Position numbers and translations under genes: made by a program. Shown here one piece after another: positions 11,201 to 26,200 of a stretch of 64,000 bases of DNA. The stretch's first letter is position 1, and each line of letters opens with the position of its first letter. This DNA is from Planococcus citri (Eukaryota > Arthropoda > Insecta > Hemiptera > Pseudococcidae): positions 64,691,469 through 64,755,468 of the forward strand of contig NC_088677.1 of the NCBI RefSeq assembly GCF_950023065.1. The letters run 5' to 3'. Below the pieces are notes generated by a model. That model was given only the letters and a program-made list of their open reading frames with translations, was not told where the DNA came from and did no database searches.

Positions 11201-14200
11201 CAACAACCGGTTCGTCATATTGCGGATCATAAAGTCGACTGATTTGATACCTCGACATGTTATCAGCATCCTGAAACATGACCCAGTTTAATCACATCGA
11301 TTCCATACAAATACAAATACGACCTTGCAGAAAAAAAAATTAAATTAATTCACTCACCGATGCACCATTCTGTTGATTATCGACAATGACTACTTGGACC
11401 GGTTTACAGTAACCGTGTTGCAAATGACCACTGAAATCTTCGTGGCTGTTGACTCTTCTCATGTTTAAATTTTTCATTGCCAAGTTCCGATTGTGATCGC
11501 TTCTAATGCTAAGCTTTTCTTCGCTGTTTGACCTGAACGATACAATGAAACGATAAAAAATTACTGTCGAACATGTACATACTCGTACATATAGTATGTA
11601 CTTCGTACAAGAACTAACTAACCAAGTCTTTTAAAAATTGCAAGTAAACCGTATGGATTTTTTGTTTTTTAGTTTTGCCTCGAATTCGCGCAGGATAAGT
11701 ATAGTAATTTGAATTGAAGTACTTCACAAAGTATCGCGACGGTACCAACTTTTCGTTAAATGTGAAAAAAAAGTATTCGTACGATGAGGAAAATATTTAC
11801 ATTAAGTCACGCACGATAATTTCATGATACGAAAATATTATAATACATAATTGTATCATGTATGCACTGTAGGTACTTTTAAGCATACTTAATATCTATT
11901 CCATGCTACACATGCGCGAATAACTGACTAAATTTTTGGTCACTTCAAAAGTGTAGGTACCTTGCGATTGATACAATTACAATTGACGTAGGTAAATAAT
12001 GTCCAATTCTAAGTATAATATGTATTACATACGATTACGTACATCACCTTAAATGGATAAATATAATCATAGGTACCTGATAAGTTTATCGACCGAAGAT
12101 AACGATACATTTCCACAATCACCGGTGATAGTTAAATCAACTCCATCACGATTTTTCTTTTCTCTCACCAAATATAATTTGAAAGCTCTTTCGAGTATTC
12201 TGAAAAAAAAGTGACGAAGAAATGTAGAATGAGTCATTCAATTACAAACAATAATTACAATATAGGTTTAGGTAGCAGGTAGTAGGCACTAGGCAGGTAC
12301 CGTACTAATCTACCTTTCAAGTACAATGGTTTATAAACATGAGTCAATAAAATTGATATCATTATGTAGTATCTTGACTCGTATTACTCATTATTATAAA
12401 TATAAGTGTTCAGAATGCATTCTACATTCGTGTGTGTCGTACTCAAATCAATTAATCAAGACTATCAAGTACGTATTATAGCTCACCTTTCGTTGAAAAT
12501 ATCTCGAAAATTATGTATCAATGTGGTGACAATTTCAACGTGTTCGATCATCGAGTCTCCGATTAAAATCTTGGCAAACATTTCAGGCAATTGGTCAACA
12601 TACGACGCCGGGTACCATTTAGTGACGTAAAAGTACAGCAAACGAACGACCGTGTATAAAACTCCCAAATTTAACGCCGGGCAAGCCAGCAGTACGTTGC
12701 ATAGTTCTGCATTCAAATCGTATACCTCTTTACGTTCATATTCTGTAAACAGCAATTAAAATTATTTTTTAGCGTCGAACACTCGAAAGCAAAACTTTTT
12801 TTGGCAATAACATATGTTCATGTTGTGTGTAATGCAGGATGGTTCAATAACACACAATATTATACCTAGCAAACTAGAGACAGAAATCGCTAATTTTTGC
12901 TTCTCACTCGAACCGAAATGACATCGCATTCGCAGGGTACAGGGTTTTCTGTCGCGAAATGAATTTACGAAGTTAACGATCCGATGTGTTTATTTTACGT
13001 AGGAAGGTAAATGAAATGAATGCGTTTATATTTACTTTTCGTCTTCTCCTTCGTTACATTTATGTACATCAAAGGGAGAACTTACAATACGTCTAGATAA
13101 ATGAGCATTCGCGCGGTTTCGTTTCCTCGTTCGAGGTTATACGGCGAGCTCAACAATACAGACATGTGCTCTTATCTCTCAATGACTCAATGAGCTCTTT
13201 TTCACGGTTAAAATGAAACGCACCAGGTGTAATGGCCGCGTTAAACTTATGTAGGTAATAGGTATGTATTTATAAACGATCTTCGTTATAACGATCATTT
13301 TTCATTTTGGAGTAGAATTTTTTCGGAGAATTCGCAATTACCTTGAGACCTCGATTCGGTACCAATTTTAGAATCTGTGCTTTCGCAAAAAAATAGTACG
13401 TTATGAGAGGAATTGCTATGTAAACAGTTGAGAAAAATAACGTTTCTGATTTCAAATTTTACTTTGATGGTCAGCTGTGAATTTGTGACCATAATTCCCA
13501 TCGAAGTCCTCCAAAGGGTTATGAGATGGGCTTTATAATTTTGACGCATTTGTGATTTGATGAGAAACTACCTAAATTTGGAACTCGAAGTAAATTTCCA
13601 CAGGGTTTTAGATAGATTAAATTGAAAAAATGAGTCATTACAATTCAAAAATTTCAATGAACTGAAAACCAGCTTAGTGTTCAAAAAATCGATATCTTTT
13701 TTATGGTGGATAATAGTAGTACTTGGGTGCTGAATCCGACTGTGGGGGTTGAAACGTTCGCGAACGATTCTCTTGACCCTAAATCCGAGGTCAAAAAAAT
13801 AGAGCAACTGCAGTAAAAGTTCAAAAAAATTTTTTTTATTATTTTCTTGAAAGGTATGTTCTGGGGAGTTGAAATGCAAATTTTTGCAATAATCGGCCCA
13901 CATTTGGAGGATTTGTGCCATATTTTGAAATTTGAGTAAAGCTTGAGCTGGAAAAATCAACTCTTTTCACCTTGAACAAATTTGTTAAGAAACGTGATAA
14001 ATTTAATAATAATAACTTATTCTTCATTAATAATTCATACTCGGGTACTTTTCGCCACATTTTTGGCAAAAAATTTTAAAAAATCGAAAAAATTGATTTT
14101 GAGAAATTTTGATTATTGGACTTGGCAACCTTGAATGTGATGATTCTGAAAAAAAAATATCGGGTTATGTTGGCACTCATGGGGGCCAAAAGTGGTGCAA

Positions 14201-17200
14201 GTTTCACGGACCCACAAATTTTAAATCGCCTGATACATAGACTCAAAACTTCAAATGTCCTTCCTGTAAAATTTACATTTTGGACACTAGGTTGGTTTTC
14301 TCGTGACAGATCACAATTTTTCATGATAAGTAAAAAAGTCAACTGACACTTGAAAATTTGAAAAAAAATTACAGAAAATGTCCTTTCTTTACTCCTTTTA
14401 CGACAAACTGATTTTTAAAATAGGATCTCAACATACCTTGGAGAGCATTCAGATCCTCAATTTCAATCAAAATTCAAAAAAAAAAAAAAATGGACTTGAA
14501 GTGAAGTATTGATTGTTGCTAATTTTCAGACGTGGAGTTCGAATATTGATTTATTTTGCCAATCAGAGGCCCCTATGACCCCCCCCCCCTCACCTCCTGA
14601 CCTTCGCTCCTGAATTTTCTCAAGAATAGTTCATTAGGTTTTCGAGAAAGCCGAGCTCAAATTCATATTTATACTTAATTTTTTCGGATAGGTATGTATG
14701 ATTTGCATTTTGCAGCGAGAGTCATTTTCCAGCCTCCTGCCTCTCCCTCAATTTTGGAAAAAAAAACGGAAAAATGATTGAAGATATTTTTTTGCCCTCT
14801 CTGCCCTTGAAGATAACGTGAATCCAGCCCTCACGAAATGACAAAAAATATCAAGCAGGAACCTGAATAATCTGAAACAGATGAAAAAAATGCTTTCATG
14901 CAGATGAATCATTTTCAACCCATCTGATCAAAAAAATGATCAAGACATCTTGGGACCACGCTGGGGGGGGGTTAAGGGGTTCAATAATTGATCTAACAAT
15001 AGAGCATAACATTTTTCTGACATGAAAATAACATTTTAAAAAGTGATCAAAATTCGCCAGCTTTTCGAACCAACTTCAATTTTGAAGCAACAGATTTTTC
15101 AAATGTTTTTTGAATTTTTGCAACATATCTTGAATTAGAATTTTATTTTTAGGAGGAAGAGGCCTATAGATGTTAAAATGAGCCATAATTTTGGTTTTTT
15201 GTTTTCAAAATTTGAAAGTGTTTTAAAAAAATGAAAAAAAAAAAAAAATACAACCAAAATTCATTAAAATTATAAATCTGCAGAACAGTGAAAAAATTCA
15301 CCTCTCGATCTTATTTTTTTTTCAATTCTATGCTGAGATTCATAATCAGAATTCAGAATCAATCATAATGTTGCTCGCGATCTAAACTTTGCTTATAAAA
15401 TTCAAAATAATATAATTTCCATTACTTTGTTCAAGTTAAATTCTATTTTTTTTTTTCAACTCCACTTTTATCAAGGTGATTAATTCCTCGAAAGGGAAAA
15501 AAGGCTTGGTCCGGAATCCCTGAATTAAGTTAGAGAGCAGAAACATTCACAAGTTTACTTTTTCAAATTACAGACAAATTTTTGGAAAAAAACAAAAAAT
15601 GTGAAAGACTATCCAAAAATATATGACAATGCAGAATTTCATATCTCGATTTTTGGCAATTTTTTTAATTTGAATGACCTTTCTACATCACTTCTCTGAC
15701 CTCTAGCAAAATTTCACGTGCTGAATTTATATTTTTGATTGTATGAAAAATTTTGAATTCCGGTCATTTCCTACGGAAAAGAATTGATCAAATTATCCTT
15801 GAGCCAATTTGGACTTGCTCGATGGAAAAGCTTACCACAAAACCCCCAGTCGAAGTTTGTTGCAGGAATTGATGATGAATTTCATTTAAGCCCTTTTCAG
15901 GGAATTTTTTGGTTATTGGAAAATCCAAAGATGTGCTGGAGGTTCCGGAAAAGTTGGAAATCATTATTAATGAATTTGGGAAATTGAAAACAGGCTACTT
16001 GTACACACCTCATTTCAACTTTCTGCCTCAATTTCATTGAAAATGCTTTCTCGAATTTTTTTGAACAGTTTAAAAGTTTTAAACTTTAGGATAGGTACTT
16101 TCTTTGATCAAAATTAGACACTTCGAAATTAAAAAAAAAAAAAAAAAAAAAATCAACGACCATTCTATGAAAACGTGTTCAACTTTCGTTTATCAACATT
16201 GAACTCCCTAACTCGAAACACTTCACAATTTTTCAGACGGACAAAATGTGAAAAAAAAATCTTTCTCAATAAGTTGGATTAGAAAAATTTCAAAAATTTC
16301 AAAATAACTCAAAATGTCACAATCAAGTACCAAGACCAGTCAATCTCGAGTCGTTCAAAAAATCGAAACCTCTACGAGTTGACAATTCTACAAGAAACTC
16401 ATCAATCCACAGCAGATTACTTCAAAAATTCAAATACCTTAACTATACATACGACTGACTATAACACCACATATCAGTGGTCTTATTTACCTGAAAATGC
16501 AACACAACACATTTTTTTCTCCACAATATCCTAACCTATATTAGAACGCTTATTAAAAGTAGGTACCTAATTTTCCTACCAAAACAAAAAATACGTCCGA
16601 CACTTTGACGGACCAAAAATTGCTGCAGGTAAATTCCATCTGCGAAAAAAATTCACCCTTTGCCTTCGATAAATCGTAAACTCTTTCGCGAACTACGAAA
16701 AGGAAAACCGGTTGTCGACGCGAGGTATAATTAAATATACCGTAGCAGTAGGTAATTCGAATACGAATCATTCCACTCCATAAATTATCATCTACGAGTA
16801 CATACATACGGTCACGAAACGTTAAAATTTTAAAATTCGCATTTTTTTTATAACCTAGCTAATTGCAGACTCGAGTTAGCGATTCGTTTAAGGCTATCGG
16901 CGGCGGTTATTCCAAGATCTACCGTTTGGTTCGGTTCGTTCATCTCGACCAACTTACTTTGAAAAACCGTTGTTAATCTGGCTATCAACCTTTGAGGTAT
17001 CAAGGGATGAGGCAAATCGTGCAACCATAACTTCAACAATGACGCAATTACTTTAACATCGTTACAACTTTCTAAATCAGCGTCACCGGCACGATCGAAG
17101 GAAATCTTATATCTTTCTACGAGCTTTCCTTGTTTTTTGCAAACTCCGAATAGATCTGGTTCTTTCAAGCCTGAAAAACAAACGAACATCGTAGACCGTT

Positions 17201-20200
17201 AATTAACTAGGTATTTAAAATCAGTATTATTATAAAAATTATAAATTACGATGCAAATATGTAAAAAAAAAAAAAAAACTGTTTCCAAACGTGTATTACC
17301 TCTACCTATAGTTCATTATGTAACACTAATACACGAATCTTCATTCCTCGTATAAGAATATAATCGTTTTATAAATCCAAGTAGACGACAAGAGAGAGAA
17401 AAATACGTCGTTTATGATCACTTCACCCATATGTACGTTCTTGAATACAATGTCATTACTTTGCATAAATCTTTATAGATACTTATACGACATCTGCCAT
17501 ATAAAGATGGGCATACTTTATAGAATTTTTTTTCAACGTGGCGGAGAAATAATTGAAATCTCCATAATTGGTAAACGATCTGAGCGAAATACCTTCCTGG
17601 AATCTCCCAGAAGAGCTTTTCTCGCAATTCTTAACGCAATTTACCATTCATTTATTCCTTACTCGTCGATATTTTACCACTTGCGGAGACAGATAAATTC
17701 GAACGAGCGCAAGTAGCGATGTACTTGGCTCTTAAATGGATCACGTTGCGAGTTTTCCACGTCCTTATGGTGTATTTAAACAGCCATTAATCATAATTCG
17801 GTCATCGAATTCGATCTAAACGACCTCCACGTAAACAATCACAACACTCGAATGAGTCATCGAAAAGAAGTGTTTTCGTATTACATAATTGAAAGTGGAA
17901 TATGCATATAAATGTGAATGTACGAAATCTGTATTCTTTAGGTATACCTACACGACGTGTGAATTTTTTTCCTATCATTTCAAATAGATTTGTACGATAA
18001 TCGATGCGTTATTCTAACACGTGAAAAGATTGCAAAACATCATAAAAATAGAATCTACGAACGATGAAGATAAGATTACCTATACAACAGAATATACATA
18101 GAAGAAGGCTTAGGTATAAAATTCCAAAACAATATTCAACGTCGAAGTTTTTCCTTTCGTTTACTTTCGATCACCGATACCATTTTCACACTTTCGTTAA
18201 TGGATTATAGACACAAGAGGGGGCAAAGAGAAGACACCTTCGTCAAGTTTTTTGAATTTGAAACCAGCGACAGCGACCTTGATGCCATTTTCCTTTCTCT
18301 TGTACGTAAGAAAAAAGGAAGAGGAAGAGGGATAACGACCTCTAGAAGTCGAATTTTTTTTGCCCGAGTTACCCATAAAAAATTCATATCGTTAAGTCAC
18401 GAACGATAGGCGATAACGTAAAACCAACTCCTTGAAAACAACGTCGAGCGTTCTCTACCAACCCTCGAGGGAGAAAAATTAAAAAGCGAGATGGCTTTTA
18501 ATAATTCGTGTCGGTCATTGTGTTAAAAAGTTGACCACACTTAGAGCGAGAGTGGAATAAATACAATTAAGTAGCAAAAAAAAACAACTACTTGTCGGTT
18601 ATTTGGTAGTTTAAACGACGGACAGAAATTAATTAATTATACGAGGCGGCGCGATGTGATTAAAATTTATATTATCGTTTACAGTGGTGGCTAAAATTGA
18701 CCAACAGAAGGCAATTTTAACAATTTAATGATACTACGTTCTTAATGGATAAATTTACAGCTGGTTGGCATGAAATTATCAATGAAAATTGATTAATAAA
18801 TAGGTACCTACATTGAAGTTTTGACAAATTTCCCAGGGGGGATCACCGTGGAAAGTGAACTTGAAAAAAAAAAGAACAACAAACACGAGTGTTTATAATG
18901 ATACTCGAGTTGATTTTAATATTTGAAAGGTTTCAATTCGGTACGTCCTGCGAAAATTCAATTAAAGGCATATCTCGAGTGAATTTTAGTTTTACAATTC
19001 GTAAAAAATGTGCAGGTATTTCGTATGGAGTCTTTACGAAGAAATTTCAATTCATCAATTTCTTTTTTTGGTGAGGGGGGGTGGTCAGAAGAGGTCTTAC
19101 CCGTCCAGAACGAAATTTTAGTCCATATTGTGTACCTACTGAGAAAGGAGAAGGGAGCAGATTAAAATGTACCTTACTCGTACACAATCTAGAAATTCAA
19201 GGGGAAAATCCTAAATGCCCAAATTGACAAAATTTAATAAAATTTCTGATCTTTTGGCATACTTTTTGGAAGAAGACAAAAAAGTTTCTTTCATAAAATG
19301 GTGATTTCCAAAACTGAAAGAGTTACCTATAAGTAAGTAGTTGTATTTTTAAAAATTATTTTTCACTCAAATTCTTATAAATTTTCAAAAGTTCGAAATT
19401 TTGTGGACTTTGAAGATGAATTCTGATGTAACTTCTCGAAATTAACAAAAAATGTGGAGTGATTTCGTGAAATTGCCAATTTTCAAAATTGAAGGAGCTT
19501 GGGGCAATGCATTATTGAAATTCTGAGATTCCTTAGAAAATAATTTTACCTACGGTGGCTTCGATTTTGAAGGTAGCTAGAAAAATTGTGATGAAAATAG
19601 TCGTTAATGATTCGAATAGACAGAAGACATTTCTGACCGTTCTCTTCTGAAATTTCAATTTAAAAATGAAAAATAAAAGAACAAAATACTTTTTGGTTTT
19701 AGATTTTGAAAGTATAACTTGTCTTCTAATTTTGGGGGGGGGGAGGAAGAATGTGGAGACAGGCAAAGGAGCAAAAAAGTAAAATAATCGACAAAAGAAG
19801 TTTGTAAGTACGTATCACCCAACTAACAATATTTCAAATTTTAAAAATTGCAAAGAAAAAAATCAGGAATTCATTTTTGTTAGTTTCAGATTTCCCTCCA
19901 AAGAATTTTAAGTTCTGGTAAAATTGAATTTTCCGAATTTTTGTAATTTTGAAATAAATATCTCGATTTTTTTTACTGTTCATAGACTTATTTCGAGAAT
20001 CTCCACTTCAATTTTCGATTTTCCCCTCTTAAGGTCATTCATAAGGGTTAGAATCCGCAACTTCGAAATTTTAATAGGTCATTTTTTCTCCTTTTAAACG
20101 TTTTCCTCGACTTTTTGAGTCACACTTTGTTTTGAAATAGGTGAATAAAAACCATTTTCCAGCTCACAAAAAAATTAAAAGGATCGAAAGACTTCGAAAA

Positions 20201-23200
20201 AATGGCGTTCGTTAAAAATTTGTTCAACTTGGGTAAATCATTCACGTATTTTGAAAACAATTTACTGCAATCTGTGAACTTTTCAGTTTTTTTACTTTTT
20301 TGATGGCTGAAGAGTGGTATTGATTTATTTTGAATCAAAATAATGATATTAAAGACACTCAATAAAAAAAATTTTAAAATGAAAGTATAAAAAATTATTG
20401 TAATAATTTTTCAAAATTTTGCAGCAGCAGGGTCTTATCATCTAAATATGTACCAGAGTTGAAGGTCTGAAATTTTCGATGCGTCAATTTGAGCCACCTT
20501 AGTTGCTATCGAAACCCACCCAAAATAAATACCAAAAAAATAGATTTTTTTCCAAATTCCAAATTTTAAAATAGTGTTTCTGTAATGAAAGAAGAGGTGG
20601 AAGGGGGGTGGTACATCGATCGTGCCCTGTACACATTTGGATTTTTGACAATGATTTTTTTTTTACATGTTAACAGTTTTTTCAAAAAAGAACAACAATA
20701 GCAACAAAAGACGGTCCGCTGTGATTGTTTTATTTTTTCTCCCACCCACACATCTTCAAAATCTAAGAGTCTAAGAGCGAGGTTATAGTCGCAGGGTTGC
20801 CACTTTTTCCTTGAGGATGGGTTTCTAAATAATATACGCAAAATTCTTCAATTTTTTTACCTATGAAGGAAAAGTGAAAAGGACGTTTTGCATGACCTAG
20901 TTTGTTTACCTTTTCAACGAAAATTAAACGTAAAACTGTTGGATTTGTTCCAAAGCAAAACTGTAAAGCAATTATCATTGTAATACTAATTTTTAACAAA
21001 AAAAAAAAAAAAAATAGAGTTGAGAGGATAATTTAGAAAATTGTTTTTAAAAGGGTTATTTGATCGTTTTAAAAAATGTTTTATCATTTGAGCATCAAAT
21101 TCAAAAGTTGGGCATTTCTATTTAGGTTCGGTTTTCGCAGAAAGTAGCAATCCAGGAATACAATATCGCACAAAATTGATTTTACTATTACTTTCACTTT
21201 TCAGTTAAAAAAAAAAAAAAAAAAAACTGAAAGGAACGGTGGACACAAAAATAAACATCTCGTTTTCGTTACGTTATCGAACCTTAAATTTTTACTTCGA
21301 TAACACAAAACTTGTTCGGTTTGGAAAAAATTAATTCTAAGCTTTGCATAAAAAATGGCATCAACGAAAAATATCCTCCCCTTTCTTCCCCTCCCTCCAC
21401 CTCTCCTTATACCCAGAAAAGATCACATTTGCTTTTGAAAATCACGTTTCGATTTAAATACCTAAGATATTTCAAAAATAATCTCCTAAAAAATAACGAA
21501 AAAAGAAAATCAATTGCAAAAAATACGCATGCAACTAGGTACATAGCAGCATAGCCGCATAGCGCTATTAACCAATATTCTTCACTTGACTGGCTCATTT
21601 TCGAGATAGATTACTTTCGATACAAAATTAAGCATCTCATTGCTATTCATATTTTTGTTTGGTTTTTTTTTCAACTTATAAGAGATGCCTAATTACTGTG
21701 CATACGATGCGATTGGGTTTCCCTTTCCACCTACGATGCAATGTTTTTAAAAATGCGACCTCGTTATTCGCCGATGTCTTTCTCAAGAGAAAACCTATAC
21801 TAGAATATCTTAATTAAACGCCTGAAATAATCAAAGAAACCGTATCAAAGTCGGACTGGATAAAATCGAGAAGTTCATTTACATTCAACTCATTTAGTTT
21901 TCCTCTCCTTTGAACTTTATAACCATCTATCGGAGTATAAATTCTATCTAATTTGTACCACCTTGCTATACATTTGAAAAGACACATTATCGCGAATAGT
22001 CGATATACTCGTATAATAAGTAGAAACAAACACGATGAGAATTTAAATTCTCAAATTTCAACTTACCATATTGCTCTAAATAACAACACAATCGATGAGC
22101 TATTTTAGGCATTCCTTGGCAATTCAATGGTAAATCTTCCAAAGGCGCTCCGAATATTTTACTGCGGCGCATTTTGCCTTTACTCAACGAATCCATAAGC
22201 ATACGTCCGACTTTCCAGATCGGAGTACCATCTTCTTCTTCTTTCTGCGAAATTGAAATATCTATCATTATCATGTTAATTCGATGGCACGTGTCAATTT
22301 TTAACGCATTTTCATTAATGAGAAGACGCTGACGTTTGAGTCACGAACGAAACAAGATTAAGTATAGAAATTCGAATAAATATTTGCCAAGTCTCGCCTC
22401 TCGCCGAATAGCTAAACGTCGATGGATTAATGGCATTAAAACATGGAGCGAATTTCGATCGAATCGTTCGTAGAACATTTAGCCGACAATTTATTAAACT
22501 GACAATGAATTGAAACATTTTTACGAAGAAATACCATGTTGTATAATTAAGTATACACGTTAAATAGTTTCTCATTGCTTTTATAAACAGCTGAAATGCA
22601 AAAATTTATCGTAGGTGGCGTAGAAGTTGCCATTTTTCTACTAAGTAATTGAAAACGTACCTATTGAAAATTTTCGATCAAATTATGTACTATACGTGAA
22701 GAAGAAAATCAAGGTGTAATAAATAAAGATCAAGGACAAATTGCAGATGCAAAAATGGTCAAAAAGACAATTTATATTAAAATTTTCTAGCTTAGGAACT
22801 TTTTTCTTTCAAGAATTCTGTGGGTGGTGAAACTGGTGATTCAACATTTTTCAGGAATCTTGAGGTTTTATGTAACTAGAACTACTTACCTAATCTTTTC
22901 AAGATCACAACAGAAAGTCGAAAACACAAATTCTCATTAGAACATTAATTTTCATTTTTGTCAAATAATTTTTTCTCATAATTTTTTAAAAATTTTATCA
23001 AAACATTGCTGCCTTTTCGATTTTTTTTTTTTTGAAATAATTCCTGAATGTTTGAGAATACCTACTTTTACTTAAATTTTTTCAGTCAAAAATTTTTTCG
23101 GATCAAAAATTAATCGATTTTAGTGTTCGATTAATCGATTGTCGATCATGATCGATTTTTGAAGCTAACCCTAATTTTTTATTTCGAACATTAATCGATC

Positions 23201-26200
23201 ACATGAGTTCAAAAATCGCAAATGAATCGATTTCTGGTGTTCGATTACCTATTCGATTATTCGATTTTCGATCATGATCGACTTTTGATCGGATGGTCAA
23301 TTTTTGAGGCTAGCCTCAATTTTTTGTATCGAACATTAATGTGCCTGAAGTTACCTTGCAAGATAATCTTCGCCTTGGTAAATCAGAAGGCGAATTTACA
23401 CTGTGCAAGTATGCAGGAAAGTTGCAGGAATCGTATTGTGAGCACACCGCAGTACAAGACCGTCAACTGACACATACCCAATAACCTTTGGACAACTTTT
23501 CATGTACAGGAGGGGGAGGGGGGATGTTTTAGGTGGAAAAATAGCCCTTTTTGAGGAAAACTATTTTTTTTGATCAATACGAAGAGAGGTGCGGCTAAGG
23601 TGATGATGGTACGTTGTAGTATATGCCAAAACTGACTTACCGTGCAATTTTCAGAATTTTTCTATGCATAGGAGGGGAGAGGGGGGCGTTTTAAGTGGAA
23701 AAATAGCCGTTTTCGAGGGAAAAAATTGTTTTTGACCAACACGAAGAGGGGTGCACCCAAGGTGGTGATGGTACGTTGTGATATACCTCGAGACGAACTT
23801 ACCGTGCAATTTTCAGAATTTTTCTATGCATAGGAGGGGAGAGGGGGGAGTTTTAAGTGGAAAAATAGCCGATTTCGAGGATAAAAATTGTTTTTGACCA
23901 ATACAAAGAGGGGTGCACCAAAGGTGGTGATGGTACGTTGTAGTATATGCTAAGACTAACCTACGGTGAAATTTTCAGAATTTTTCTATGCATAGGAGGG
24001 GAGAGGGGGGAGTTTTAGGTGGAAAAATAGCCATTTTTGAGGGAAAATTTTTTTTTGAACAATATAAAGAGGGGTGCATCCAAGGTGGTGATGGTACGTT
24101 GTGATATACCTCAAGACGAACTTACTGTGCAATTTTCAGAATTTTTCTATGCATAGGAGGGGAGAGGGGGGCGTTTTAAGTGGAAAAATAGCCGATTTCG
24201 AGGATAAAAATTGTTTTTGACCAATACAAAGAGGGGTGCACCAAAGGTGGTGATGGTACGTTGTAGTATATGCTAAGACTAACCTACCGTGAAATTTTCA
24301 GAATTTTTCTATGCATAGGAGGGGAGAGGGGGGAGTTTTAGGTGGAAAAATAGCCCTTTTTGAGGAAAACTATTTTTTTTGATCAATACGAAGAGAGGTG
24401 CGGCTAAGGTGATGATGGTACGTTGTAGTATATGCCAAAACTGACTTACCGTGCAATTTTCAGAATTTTTCTATGCATAGGAGGGGAGAGGGGGCGTTTT
24501 AAGTGGAAAAATAGCCGTTTTCGAGGGAAAAAATTGTTTTTGACCAACACGAAGAGGGGTGCACCCAAGGTGGTGATGGTACGTTGTGATATACCTCGAG
24601 ACGAACTTACCGTGCAATTTTCAGAATTTTTCTATGCATAGGAGGGGAGAGGGGGGAGTTTTAAGTGGAAAAATAGCCGATTTCGAGGATAAAAATTGTT
24701 TTTGACCAATACAAAGAGGGGTGCACCAAAGGTGGTGATGGTACGTTGTAGTATATGCTAAGACTAACCTACCGTGAAATTTTCAGAATTTTTCTATGCA
24801 TAGGAGGGGAGAGGGGGGAGTTTTAGGTGGAAAAATAGCCATTTTTGAGGGAAAATTTTTTTTTGAACAATATAAAGAGGGGTGCATCCAAGGTGGTGAT
24901 GGTACATTGTGATATACCTCAAGACGAACTTACCGTGCAATTTTCAGAATTTTTCTATGCATAGGAGGGGAGAGGGGTGCGTTTTAAGTGGAAAAATAGC
25001 CGTTTTCGAGGGAAAAAAATTGTTTTTGACCAACACGAAGAGGGGTGCACCCAAGGTGGTGATGGTACGTTGTGATATACCTCGAGATGAACTTACCGTG
25101 CAATTTTCAGAATTTTTCTATGCATAGGAGGGGAGAGGGGGGAGTTTTAAGTGGAAAAATAGCCGATTTCGAGGATAAAAATTGTTTTTGACCAATACAA
25201 AGAGGGGTGCACCAAAGGTGGTGATGGTACGTTGTAGTATATGCTAAGACTAACCTACCGTGAAATTTTCAGAATTTTTCTATGCATAGGAGGGGAGAGG
25301 GGGGAGTTTTAAGTGGAAAAATAGCCGTTTTCTAGGGAAAAAATTGTTTTTGACCAACACGAAGAGGGGTGCACCCAAGGTGGTGATGGTACGTTGTGAT
25401 ATACCTCGAGACGAACTTACCGTGAAATTTTCAGAATTTTTCTATGCATAGGAGGGGAGAGGGGGGAATTTTAAGTGGAAAAATAGCCGATTTCGAGGAT
25501 AAAAATTGTTTTTGACCAATACGAAGAGGGGTGCACCCAAGGTGGTGATGGTACGTTGTCTCGAGGTATATCACAACGTACCTTCACCACCTTGGATGCA
25601 CCCCTCTTTATATTGTTCAAAAAAAAATTTTCCCTCAAAAATGGCTATTTTTCTACCTAAAACGCCCCCTCTCCCCTCCTATGCATAGAAAAAATCTGAA
25701 AACTTCACGGTAGGTGAGTCTTAGCATATACTACAACGTACCATCACCACCTTGGGTGCACCACTCTTCGTTTTGGTAAAAAACAATTTTTTCCCTCGAA
25801 AACGGCTATTTTTCCACTTAAAACGCCCCCCTCTCCCCTTCTATGCATAGAAAAATTCTGAAAATTTCACCGTAAGTTAGTCTTAGCATATACTACAACG
25901 TACCATCACCACCTTGGGTGCACCCCTCTTCGTATTGGTAAAAAACAATTTTTATCCTCGAAATCGGCTATTTTTCCACCTAAAACTCCCCCCTCTCCCC
26001 TCCTATGCATAGAAAAATTCTGAAAATTTCACCGTAAGTTAGTCTTAGCATATACTACAACGTACCATCACCACCTTGGCCGCACCCCTCTTTGTATTGG
26101 TATAAAAAAAATTTTATCATCGAAATCGGCTATTTTTCCACTTAAAACTCCCCCCTCTCCCCTCCTATGCATAGAAAAATTCTGAAAATTTCACGGTAGG

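Noticed and set aside
13568..14346. Several overlapping open frames on both strands
   Set aside because: They lie in an intron, are rich in F, K and N, and show no motif or splice support.
16848..16957. Extension of RhoGAP exon 5 to the end of its open frame
   Set aside because: It would use a weak GTTATA donor in the wrong phase and give a stop in exon 6. The GTAAGT donor at 16957-16956 fits both consensus and phase.
24432..25127. Plus-strand frames repeating NTKRGAPKVVMVRC
   Set aside because: They come from the 162-bp monomer, whose length is a multiple of three. Each unit ends in a stop (GCATAG) and there is no gene context.
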